Below, in pieces: positions 1-6,231 of a stretch of DNA of 10,052 nt. The notes beneath the pieces are model-generated. The model saw nothing but the letters and a program-made list of their open reading frames with translations. It made no database searches and was not told where the DNA came from. Every line of letters starts with the position of its first letter. The stretch's first letter is position 1. Both the position numbers and the translations under genes were made by a program. The DNA comes from Paenibacillus sp. (GTDB lineage: Bacteria > Bacillota > Bacilli > Paenibacillales > Paenibacillaceae): contig JAQSXN010000088.1 in the NCBI GenBank assembly GCA_029256665.1, positions 1 through 10,052 on the forward strand, written 5' to 3'.

Positions 1-900
1 CCCGTCGCGGTATCGCGCCGCGAAATGGAGCGTAATATCCAGCAATCGCAGCTTCATGAGAATAGGCAGCAGCTTTCTCTCCTCGGACGTTAGCTTCACG
101 ACATTCTGAAACGCTTCCGCCGCGACCATCAGCCGATCCCGGCTTCCGCTCGCAATATCCTTTTTGAGCAAGTCAACGAGCATGACCGCAAGCTCCATGG
201 CGCGGGAATCGATCGTGACGAATTCGAAATCGAGGATGCCGGATATGCGATCTCCGATGCGAAGCGCGTTGCCGCAACAGATATCGCCGTGAATCCATTG
301 CCGCGGCAAAGCAGCTACTCGTTCGCATTGTCTAAGCGCTTGCTCGCGCTGCTCCTGCAAATATCCGAATTGCAAAGCCTGCCCGCGAAACGAAGGATCG
401 CGGTCGGCAAGCGCCAGAAAGGCAGGTTTGTCCATCGCCTCATAGGTGCTGCCAAGCTCGTAATATGGACTGTATTGCGGCGCGGCCGCGCAACGAATGC
501 CGTTAAGCGCCAAGCTTATGGAACCCGTTGCCGCTCCAAGGGCTTGGACCTGCGCCGTATTATAGGGGTCCGGCCGCACGCCTTCGATATAGCGGAACAA
601 ACAAGCGAGTTTGCCATCCGGCAATACCGTTACCGTTTCTCCTTCTGTGTTGGCTACGGGATCCGGCACCCGGAAATTCAGATCCGCTCCCGAAAGCGCC
701 TTCAGCACTTCGTGTTCCAGCTTCACCGTATCGACGTCGCCATGATTATTGTATAGACGGAGCACATATTTGCGATCTCCGCTATTTATGATCCTCGTCG
801 TATTGTTCATCCCGCTGGCCGCGGCATTCTCCGAAGCGTAAGGAGCTTCCCACTCATACTTGCTTACCGCGGCATCGATATGCTCTTCTATGGTCGCCAC
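1..900 (-). CDS. APH/choline-kinase-fold phosphotransferase, C-terminus cut by window edge
   Basis: A small-molecule kinase of the aminoglycoside phosphotransferase (APH/ThrB-like) fold; 300 codons are visible and the frame is still open at base 1. The Brenner motif HGDICCGN lies at residues 204-211, giving catalytic Asp206 and Asn211. The metal-binding Asp is D224 in LDFEF, where many relatives have DFD or DxG. An N-lobe strand YVLRLY (45-50) followed by E64 fits the nucleotide-binding lobe. The start is GTG at 900: it follows GGAGGGGAG with 9 bases between, and an in-frame TAA (the stop of the upstream gene) lies just before. It starts 24 bases after the MOSC gene stop in the same frame, so the two are probably co-transcribed. 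The substrate cannot be told: homoserine, sugar, choline or antibiotic are all possible. The family assignment is firm; resistance should not be assumed. Confidence 0.88.
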   Translation of the reverse strand, partial: MATIEEHIDAAVSKYEWEAPYASENAAASGMNNTTRIINSGDRKYVLRLYNNHGDVDTVKLEHEVLKALSGADLNFRVPDPVANTEGETVTVLPDGKLACLFRYIEGVRPDPYNTAQVQALGAATGSISLALNGIRCAAAPQYSPYYELGSTYEAMDKPAFLALADRDPSFRGQALQFGYLQEQREQALRQCERVAALPRQWIHGDICCGNALRIGDRISGILDFEFVTIDSRAMELAVMLVDLLKKDIASGSRDRLMVAAEAFQNVVKLTSEERKLLPILMKLRLLDITLHFAARYRDG

Positions 901-924
901 GCAAGGCCTCTCCCCTCCGTTGAC

Positions 925-1602
925 TTATGACAGCTCCGCTTCTCGCAGCTTCGCAAGCCGGCCTCCCAGCTGTTCATGCCAGCTGGCGGCAAGCTCCTTG
1001 ACGGCAAGCAGTTTCTCGATGGCTGGCGCATTGTCCTTTTGCCGATACATGATTACATTGGCTTCCATGACGGAAATTCCCGCAGGATGCCTCTCCATCA
1101 AGGTCAGCTCCTGCCCCTTTTGCAAGCGGCCCGGCTCCAGCACCCGGAAATAAAAGCCCGAATAACCGGTCTGCTGCACCAGCATCGGCAAGTTCGGGAG
1201 CTCGTTACGGATCCCGAGTTTAAAGCACGGTTGCCGCGGTTGACTGACCTGAAGGACGGCATCGCCCGCTTGGACGATATCGCCGATATTCAGCTCCTCT
1301 TCCGACCATCCGCTGATCGTGACGTTCTCCCCGAACGATCCCGGCTCGAAGGGCCGGCCGAATTGCTTCTCCCAGTACGGGTATCGTATGTCGAAGTAGG
1401 CGCACACCGCCTTGTCCGGCCCTCCGTGATTAATGGTATCGCCTTGGCCGTCTCCCTCTACGCCGTTTCCTCCCGCGTAACATGCCTCGTCCGTCGGTTG
1501 TTTGAAAATGCCGCTAAGCACTTCCTTCGAACCGTGGGCAATTAGCGCGGGCATGCCGACCTGAAGGGATACGATGGATGGCGTAACCGCCCTATGCAAC
1601 AT
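925..1602 (-). CDS. yiiM: MOSC-domain protein, YiiM-like
   Basis: A 225-residue cytosolic MOSC (molybdenum cofactor sulfurase C-terminal) protein of the YiiM type, matching the roughly 224 residues of the E. coli protein. The MOSC core carries GDTINHGGPDKAV (about 54-66), PGSFGENV (about 87-94) and QPRQPCFKL, whose Cys is the conserved ligand of the family; a C-terminal helical part follows RVLEPG. In E. coli, YiiM acts with the molybdenum cofactor in reductive detoxification of N-hydroxylated bases such as 6-hydroxylaminopurine; the same role here is inference. The ATG at 1602 follows AGGAGGGA with good spacing, and a sigma-A promoter lies about 40 bases upstream. It is first in a likely two-gene unit with the downstream kinase. 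The symbol is given by similarity of motifs and length only. Confidence 0.88.
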   Translation of the reverse strand: MLHRAVTPSIVSLQVGMPALIAHGSKEVLSGIFKQPTDEACYAGGNGVEGDGQGDTINHGGPDKAVCAYFDIRYPYWEKQFGRPFEPGSFGENVTISGWSEEELNIGDIVQAGDAVLQVSQPRQPCFKLGIRNELPNLPMLVQQTGYSGFYFRVLEPGRLQKGQELTLMERHPAGISVMEANVIMYRQKDNAPAIEKLLAVKELAASWHEQLGGRLAKLREAELS

Positions 1603-1638
1603 CTGCCTGTCCCTCCTTTGCGAGTCTCTGACTTTTAT

Positions 1639-1668
1639 ATTATAAGCCTTGGAGGGAGATCATGGCAA
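1639..1668 (-). promoter_or_regulatory. sigma-A promoter of the yiiM-kinase unit
   Basis: On the minus strand the -35 is TTGCCA (1663-1668), the spacer is 18 bases and the -10 is a perfect TATAAT (1639-1644). Transcription would start near 1632 and give a leader of about 30 bases holding the AGGAGGGA ribosome binding site. It is oriented toward the MOSC gene. Confidence 0.7.
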
Positions 1669-1726
1669 AAGGAAGGTGATTGGCTCTCGTCCATTCACCC
1701 CGTTGTGCCGGCTTGCGATCGAATCA

Positions 1727-1961
1727 CGGGAAATAAGCGGCAGTCGCGCGAGCCCCCGCGCGTATTTCCTAACCGCGCCCAGCTTCTCGACTAAGCCGCT
1801 TACTCCGCGAACCGCTACGACTCCGCCCGTTTCGACAGGATCTCTCCCCGCCTATCGCCCTCATCCTGTCGAAAACCTCTTATTCCTGTAAATCCATGCG
1901 CTTCCCCGGGAAATATACCGGAGAAATTTTCGCTTATTTCCCGCTTGGCGCTTTCATTTCC
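1727..1961. repeat. gene-free spacer with nested inverted repeats, candidate dispersed repeat
   Basis: The 1669-2059 interval between yiiM and the permease has no ORF with a credible start. It contains an exact 13-base inverted repeat, CGGGAAATAAGCG at 1727-1739 against CGCTTATTTCCCG at 1931-1943. Nested inside is a 12-base inverted repeat, TTTCGACAGGAT at 1830-1841 against ATCCTGTCGAAA at 1863-1874. A CGCGCG/CGCGCG hairpin sits at 1745-1762. The hexamer GGAAAT/ATTTCC occurs five times (1729, 1764, 1909, 1936, 1956), far above chance for this length. The arrangement resembles a small non-coding repeat element; mobility is not shown, as no target-site duplication was found. Confidence 0.45.
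1830..1874. promoter_or_regulatory. 12-base inverted repeat containing two Spo0A-box-like heptamers
   Basis: The arms TTTCGACAGGAT (1830-1841) and ATCCTGTCGAAA (1863-1874) pair across a 21-base loop. Each arm contains the exact Spo0A-box core TGTCGAA (plus strand 1867-1873, minus strand 1831-1837). There is no T-run on either side, so it is not a typical terminator. The repeat extends beyond the 0A box, so a structural repeat is as likely as a regulator site. It is about 160 bases upstream of the yiiM promoter. Confidence 0.3.
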
Positions 1962-2059
1962 CTTAGCCGGCGCAGGCTTCTGCAATTGTCTGAACATTCC
2001 CAAGATTCATCAAATTCCATCTTAGCCATCCCTAGCGCGCCTTCGCACTCGCTCCCGAA

Positions 2060-3751
2060 TCAGCGAATCTTCTCCTTGGCTTCCTTCTGCTGTTCCTTCG
2101 CTTGTCTTATGGTCTTGACTACAGGCCCGCCGTGCGGCGCCGGTTTCCTCTCCAGCTTGAAGGCGGCTATCGCCGTAACCGCTAGCGTAGCGCCCGCAGC
2201 CGCGATGCCGCCGAACGGATGGACGATCCCCGCCGTCATGACGGCGCTTATGAGCAACCACGCAAGCGCCGCTCCGCGAATCGGGAAGCTCCAGTTCCCC
2301 AAATGCCAAGGCGGGGACTGCTTGCGCGAAGAAACGGCGGCCGACTTCCTTTGGCCGTGAATCGCCTTCCGAGCGTCGATGTCCGCCAGCAAGCCGAGCC
2401 CGATCGGGATGGCGCAAGCCAAATGCAAGGCGACGATCGCGGCGGATACGAGCGGCAGGAACGCCCCGGACGGCTGCAGCAGGCCGACGGACACCAGCAG
2501 AGCCAATGCCGCGACGGCGACGAACCAGACCGCCATAAGCGGGAGCCTACGGCGAACGGAATACCTCGCGAGTCGACTGCTGAACGGCAGCGCCTCGTCT
2601 CTCGCCATGCTGAATACGACCCTCGAGCATGCCGTCATCGTCTGATAGCCGCTCAGCCATAAGGAGGCCAGCACGAACAGAGGCAGGATATACGATCCTC
2701 CCCATGCAGCGGCGGCATGCTGAACGAACGCGCCGAGTCCCTCCGTCCGGAACATGTCGGAAGATACGATCGGGAGGCTATTAGACGGCAGAATGACGAG
2801 CGTCATAAAAAACAATAAAACGAACAGACCGATGTATGTATACGACGTGGACAAAAAAATCGCCCATGGCACGCGTACGCGCGGCTCGACCGTTTCCTCC
2901 GCGCCGTGCGCCGCACCGTCCATTCCGGTGAACAGCCCGGCCAGCAGCAGGATCCCCATCGTCAGCATCAAGGGCCTGACGGGCGACTCCAAGCTGCCGT
3001 CCAGCCATTCGTAGACGACGACGGGCGAATAATCGCCCGGCCAGAACAACCAGACAAGTCCCGCCAGCACCGCGCACACGACGAATAGCTGAAGCCAGAT
3101 GCCGCCCGCTTGAAGCTTGCCGGCCATGCCTGCCCCGTAATGGCTTGCAGACGCTTGGGTAAGCGCTCCGATTGCGGCTGCCGCGATGAACGTCAGCGCC
3201 GTCGTTTCGTAGCCTAAACGGGAAGAGAGCAATCCGTCGGCAATAACAGCGAAGCCGCCGGTAAACAGCGCAAGCTTGGACAGATATCCGACAGTCTGCA
3301 GCCAGCCCGCGCGGATTCCCCACTTCCGCCCGCCTAGCTGATATGCAGCATGGTAGACGCCGCCTGCCGTCGGCACGCCGGACGATTGTTCGGCCAGAGA
3401 CGCGCTGACGCAGATGGACAACAGGGCGACGAATGGCAAACCTATGCTAATCGCCGTAGGGCCTCCGGACGCGAGCGCCGGTCCGAATAGAAGCGCGGCC
3501 CCTCCGACCATGCCCATCGCGTTCATGGACATGCCTGCGGCCGCAAAACCTCCATTCGTGCGGCGAAACAGCTGCGGCAAGCCGAAGCGATGCAGATCGC
3601 TTTTGTCCTGAGCGGCTTGCGTCTCCTTGCCATATTGAATCAAGCTTTGGTAGCGAGTTGACCGCAAGCCTTGCTGCGCCTTTCCGGCAACAAGCAGGCT
3701 GAACGCGCATACGACGGCCGCGAACAGCAGGCCCGCTAATGGAACGATCAT
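2060..3751 (-). CDS. APC-superfamily amino acid permease
   Basis: A 563-residue integral membrane transporter of the amino acid-polyamine-organocation superfamily, probably importing an amino acid or amine with a cation. About 12-13 hydrophobic segments span residues 2-530. Family landmarks are the SSGVPTAGGVY loop after the third segment (about 123-133), GMDGAAHGAEET (276-287), and ARDEALPFS (383-391), all typical of the amino acid/choline (ACT) branch. The start is ATG at 3751 because AGGGGGTG (3757-3764) sits just upstream; the frame extends to a GTG at 3853, but that lies in the preceding terminator and lacks a ribosome binding site. The N-terminus has a single membrane segment (2-24) and a 45-residue polar stretch before the usual permease core, which is unusual. 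The tail is Lys/Glu-rich and cytosolic. It appears monocistronic. The substrate is unknown. Confidence 0.87.
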   Translation of the reverse strand: MIVPLAGLLFAAVVCAFSLLVAGKAQQGLRSTRYQSLIQYGKETQAAQDKSDLHRFGLPQLFRRTNGGFAAAGMSMNAMGMVGGAALLFGPALASGGPTAISIGLPFVALLSICVSASLAEQSSGVPTAGGVYHAAYQLGGRKWGIRAGWLQTVGYLSKLALFTGGFAVIADGLLSSRLGYETTALTFIAAAAIGALTQASASHYGAGMAGKLQAGGIWLQLFVVCAVLAGLVWLFWPGDYSPVVVYEWLDGSLESPVRPLMLTMGILLLAGLFTGMDGAAHGAEETVEPRVRVPWAIFLSTSYTYIGLFVLLFFMTLVILPSNSLPIVSSDMFRTEGLGAFVQHAAAAWGGSYILPLFVLASLWLSGYQTMTACSRVVFSMARDEALPFSSRLARYSVRRRLPLMAVWFVAVAALALLVSVGLLQPSGAFLPLVSAAIVALHLACAIPIGLGLLADIDARKAIHGQRKSAAVSSRKQSPPWHLGNWSFPIRGAALAWLLISAVMTAGIVHPFGGIAAAGATLAVTAIAAFKLERKPAPHGGPVVKTIRQAKEQQKEAKEKIR

Positions 3752-3845
3752 AATTACACCCCCTACGGTAATGTATGTTCGCGTGGAGGGCGGCATTACT
3801 TTGACCATTCTCGCCAGGTGCGATATCCGGGGGCAATCGGCTGGC

Positions 3846-3884
3846 AAAAACACGGAAAACGCCCTGCCGACTGGCAGGACGTTT
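3846..3884 (-). terminator. rho-independent terminator after the DUF3298-type gene
   Basis: Read on the minus strand, a 6-base stem CCTGCC/GGCAGG with loop AGTC is extended past one mismatch by AAACG/CGTTT. It is followed by T-rich sequence (CGTTTTCCGTGTTTTT). It lies about 20 bases past the stop at 3903, and separates that gene from the permease. Confidence 0.75.
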
Positions 3885-3902
3885 CAGTTAAACAGCTTGC
3901 AT

Positions 3903-4511
3903 TTATCCTTCGAGCATCGGCGCCAGCGGCCCGTCTTCGGCTATTATATCGCCAAGCTCGTATACGGATATGGGGAAATACAGAAAACCGTAAACGTAAG
4001 CCGCAAGCTCATATAGCTGGAAATAGACGACAAGCGAACGATCCGCCACATAAAACGATTGCTCCGGCGATATCGCCTTAAACGGCTCCAGCGGCACGAT
4101 ATCCCTCGCCTTGATGCCCGCCGCCACGAACTTGCTGATCCGTCCAACGTAATCGCTGCCAGGCTTGAACAGCTGCTCCAGCTCGTACGTATGGCCCGTC
4201 GAAGCCTTGAAGGTCAAGGAGCGCTGCAGCGTCATGCCGTGCGCCCCGCCCGTGTACGCGTAATTACACAACGAGACGCTGAACACGTCCTTTTCGTTCG
4301 TCTTGATCTCGAAGTAGCCGAGCATCTCCGCCTTGGGATCCTCCAGGCTGCCTTGTTCGCGGACCAGTTGGCGCACATGGGCTATGATCGTTTCGTTCAT
4401 TAACGCGTCCGCCGCCGGACTCGTCCCGCCGGATACATGCGGGTAAGTAATCTCCGCCTTCGGGAACGTCGATTTGACCGATCGCACGACGGGCGGATTT
4501 TGGCTTGGCAT
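3903..4511 (-). CDS. DUF3298-type domain protein, RsiV/PdaC N-domain-like, without signal peptide
   Basis: A 202-residue protein made almost entirely of the DUF4163/DUF3298 pair found in the extracytoplasmic parts of anti-sigma factor RsiV and the deacetylase PdaC. Visible signs are the ITYPHVSG start of the first half, the YTGGAHG motif (86-92), FKPGSDY, and the YFQLYELAAYVYGF strand near the C-terminus. No transmembrane segment or signal peptide is present, so this copy should be cytosolic unless the start is wrong. The start is ATG at 4511, which has AAAGGTG 9 bases upstream; GTG at 4523 is in frame but has no spaced ribosome binding site. It is flanked by its own downstream terminator and is 141 bases after the ABC gene. 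In RsiV this region binds lysozyme; whether this protein binds anything similar is not known. Confidence 0.8.
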   Translation of the reverse strand: MPSQNPPVVRSVKSTFPKAEITYPHVSGGTSPAADALMNETIIAHVRQLVREQGSLEDPKAEMLGYFEIKTNEKDVFSVSLCNYAYTGGAHGMTLQRSLTFKASTGHTYELEQLFKPGSDYVGRISKFVAAGIKARDIVPLEPFKAISPEQSFYVADRSLVVYFQLYELAAYVYGFLYFPISVYELGDIIAEDGPLAPMLEG

Positions 4512-4652
4512 AGAAGAACACACCTTTCCGATTGAAAGATGGTTTATTCTATGCGCTCGCTTGCCTATCCCATTCCCGCCCGCAAGAAAACGCGTTGACC
4601 GCCGAGTATCGCCACTACGCGCTTAGGAACATGCTCTCTCCAGGCTTTCGCC

Positions 4653-5378
4653 TTACATCAGACCCTTTTCGCGCTCCGTCAATCGGCGGCCGTAAACGTC
4701 GAGGACGAGCTGCCCTTGGTTGAGGCCCAATATCCGGTCGGCGTAACGTTCCGCCCAATCGCCTTGATGCAGCACGGCGATAACGATGATGCCCTCGTTC
4801 TTGCAGAGCGACTTCAATTCGCCAAGTACGGCATCCGCCGCGTGCGGATCAAGACCGGAGACCGGCTCGTCCGCCACGATAACCTTCGCGCCGTGCACAA
4901 GCGCCCTCGCGACCGCCATCCGCTGGCGTTCGCCGCCGCTCAAATGTTTGGCTTTCATATGCGCTTTGTCGATGAGTCCGCGTTTCTCGATCATATCCAT
5001 CGCGCCCATATAATCGTCGTTGCGCATCATGCCCGTCCATCTCCGCCATGCCGGCGTCTGGCTGACGGAACCGATGATGACGTTTTTGAGGCCGGTCTTG
5101 TCCGGATTGAGATACGGCTTCTCCTCAAGATAGGCCACTTGCCGTTTGACCTTCGTCTTGCCGGACCAGCCTTCCGCGAATACGTCCTTGCCGTCGAATT
5201 GGTAGCTGCCGCTCGTCCAGCTCTCCTGCAAGGCGAGGCACTTCAGCAGCATCGACTTGCCGCTGCCGCTCGCCCCCTTTACCGCGATAAAGTCGCCCTC
5301 GTAAGCATCAAAGCTAATATCGCTCAGTACTTTCGGTCCCCCGGGAATGCGTTTCGTCAATCCTTTTATTCTTAGCAT
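4653..5378 (-). CDS. PhnC-like ABC transporter ATP-binding protein
   Basis: A 241-residue ABC ATPase, the cytosolic motor of a transporter. Walker A is GASGSGKS (35-42), the signature is LSGGERQ (146-152), Walker B is VIVADEP (166-172), the D-loop is SGLD (174-177) and the H-loop His is residue 204. The middle region (AWRRWTGM, then a helix with KRGLIDKAHMKA) and the ending with HQGDWAERYADRILGL resemble PhnC, the phosphonate-importer ATPase. The Q-loop position reads YLEEKPYL, so Glu85 stands where Gln is usual. No permease or binding-protein gene is in view, so the transport partner and substrate are unknown. ATG at 5378 follows GAGGGAG; the in-frame TTG at 5405 is unsupported. It is divergent from the 74-residue gene and might share its control region. 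Confidence 0.88.
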   Translation of the reverse strand: MLRIKGLTKRIPGGPKVLSDISFDAYEGDFIAVKGASGSGKSMLLKCLALQESWTSGSYQFDGKDVFAEGWSGKTKVKRQVAYLEEKPYLNPDKTGLKNVIIGSVSQTPAWRRWTGMMRNDDYMGAMDMIEKRGLIDKAHMKAKHLSGGERQRMAVARALVHGAKVIVADEPVSGLDPHAADAVLGELKSLCKNEGIIVIAVLHQGDWAERYADRILGLNQGQLVLDVYGRRLTEREKGLM

Positions 5379-5444
5379 CTTCCGCTCCCTCTCTGCTCTC
5401 TGCAAACGCTTCTATAAATCTAGTTTACGTGAAATAAAAAACAC

Positions 5445-5473
5445 TTTCCACACGAACAAATGTTTGGTATAAT
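5445..5473 (+). promoter_or_regulatory. sigma-A promoter of the 74-residue gene
   Basis: TTTCCA (5445-5450), a 17-base spacer, then a perfect TATAAT (5468-5473) preceded by TGG, an extended -10. Transcription should start near 5480. One LexA-type box lies in the spacer and a second begins at the start point. Confidence 0.75.
5453..5466. promoter_or_regulatory. LexA (SOS) box-like operator 1
   Basis: CGAACAAATGTTTG matches the Firmicutes LexA/DinR consensus CGAAC-N4-GTTCG except at the end of the right arm. It sits between the -35 and -10, where a bound repressor would block polymerase. It shares the 11-base core GAACAAATGTT with operator 2, 28 bases downstream. Confidence 0.55.
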
Positions 5474-5480
5474 CAAAATA

Positions 5481-5494
5481 AGAACAAATGTTCT
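5481..5494. promoter_or_regulatory. LexA (SOS) box-like operator 2
   Basis: AGAACAAATGTTCT contains the exact palindromic core GAAC-AAAT-GTTC of the Firmicutes LexA box and lies at the expected transcription start of the 74-residue gene. Two boxes in phase with the promoter make a chance match less likely. Confidence 0.62.
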
Positions 5495-5530
5495 GAACTT
5501 TCAATTTCCTTATAAGGAGGCAAGATCACC

Positions 5531-5755
5531 ATGAAGATCAACTGTGAGAATTTCCGCTACGTCGAGAAGGTAAGACCTAACCGCGATTTGACCTTCAAGT
5601 TTTACAGGGACGGGAGACTCGTTATCATCGATAACAACACGGAGGAGGTGATCAGTCCCAAGGAGCTGAGAGGAGACAGCCGCGACTTCTACGTTCGCAA
5701 GCGCATCGCCTTTATCAAGAATCAGCTGGCCGCTTCGCAGCTCAAATATGCTTAA
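5531..5755 (+). CDS. small protein of unknown function under LexA-type boxes
   Basis: A 74-residue soluble, net basic protein that I do not recognise. The first half reads as short strands (FKFYRDGRLVIID at about 23-35), and the last 25 residues as a basic amphipathic helix (DFYVRKRIAFIKNQLAASQL). There is no membrane segment, signal peptide or LysM, so it is unlike the YneA-type SOS division inhibitor. The start is well supported: AAGGAGG (5514-5520) lies 10 bases before ATG. It has its own promoter with two LexA-type boxes and a strong terminator 45 bases after the stop, so it is a single-gene transcript. The boxes suggest DNA-damage induction; that is inference, and no biochemical role can be assigned. 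Confidence 0.82.
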   Translation: MKINCENFRYVEKVRPNRDLTFKFYRDGRLVIIDNNTEEVISPKELRGDSRDFYVRKRIAFIKNQLAASQLKYA

Positions 5756-5799
5756 TCCCTATCCGTGCTGATGGATGGAACGACACTTTCACGCACAGG

Positions 5800-5840
5800 G
5801 AAACCCGACGTTTTTGCGGAAACGTCGGGTTTCTTCTTTT
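5800..5840 (+). terminator. strong rho-independent terminator of the 74-residue gene
   Basis: A perfect 14-base stem, GAAACCCGACGTTT (5800-5813) against AAACGTCGGGTTTC (5820-5833), has a 6-base loop and ends in the T-rich TTTCTTCTTTT. It follows the stop at 5755 by 44 bases. Confidence 0.92.
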
Positions 5841-5921
5841 GTTGGGCGGATTACGGGCAGATCATCGACATATTCGCACGCGCTGCATTGGCCCCGCCTA
5901 GTGGCGCGAACGACGAATTTT

Positions 5922-5959
5922 GCATAAAAACCAGGCTGTCGATTGTTCCGACAGCCTGG
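5922..5959 (-). terminator. rho-independent terminator of the 44-residue gene
   Basis: An 11-base perfect stem, CCAGGCTGTCG (5931-5941) against CGACAGCCTGG (5949-5959), has a 7-base loop. On the minus strand it is followed directly by TTTTTATGC (5930-5922), so it stops transcription from the right. The only gene it can serve is the small minus-strand ORF at 6023-6157. Confidence 0.88.
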
Positions 5960-6022
5960 AGAGAACGACGATTCGATCTCTGTTTGTTCGCATCGATTAG
6001 CTTCATCAAGCAGCCGTTCCTG

Positions 6023-6157
6023 CTAAGGCTTCTTGTTGATGCCGTTCAGGCTAGGCGGTCGTTTCGCGGCTTTTTCCGCTTTGACCGTCTGTTCTTCTTC
6101 GTTGATGCTGGATTCATTTTGACGATTGTTTATTTTATTGCTTTTGTTGTGCGGCAT
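6023..6157 (-). CDS. 44-residue hydrophilic small protein, unknown
   Basis: A short gene easily missed by length cut-offs. It encodes 44 residues starting MPHNKSNKIN and ending GINKKP, with no Cys, Trp, Tyr or Phe and no membrane segment. It is rich in Asn (8), Lys (7) and Glu (5), and is probably disordered. Support is strong for its size: GGAGGTGA (6162-6169) lies 4 bases before ATG, and a dedicated terminator lies 63 bases after TAG. It is divergent from the HAD gene with 144 bases between starts. The composition recalls the minor small acid-soluble spore proteins of Bacillus, but I see no specific family motif, so the resemblance is only general. A poorly matching forespore-type promoter is discussed under findings. 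Confidence 0.68.
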   Translation of the reverse strand: MPHNKSNKINNRQNESSINEEEQTVKAEKAAKRPPSLNGINKKP

Positions 6158-6231
6158 ATCGTCACCTCCACTACCATTATGCGGAGCAGAGCCTCAATCT
6201 ATGTAGCGCGTGCGGGAAACAACGGTCCGGA

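Noticed and set aside
976..1545. 189-residue plus-strand ORF
   Set aside because: Antisense shadow of the MOSC gene.
1815..2003. 62-residue minus-strand ORF in the repeat-rich spacer
   Set aside because: It begins with TTG without a ribosome binding site and lies across the inverted repeats; it is more likely repeat sequence than a gene.
3752..3853. Longer permease start at GTG 3853
   Set aside because: That start sits inside the terminator of the preceding gene and lacks a ribosome binding site, while ATG 3751 has AGGGGGTG.
4546..4551. TAGAAT -10-like hexamer upstream of the DUF3298-type gene
   Set aside because: No acceptable -35 at 16-18 bases and no extended -10, so it is not called as a promoter.
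4716..5375. 219-residue plus-strand ORF
   Set aside because: Antisense shadow of the ABC ATPase, with no start signal.
5379..5405. Longer ABC ATPase start at TTG 5405
   Set aside because: It would swallow the GAGGGAG ribosome binding site of ATG 5378 and adds residues not typical of the family.
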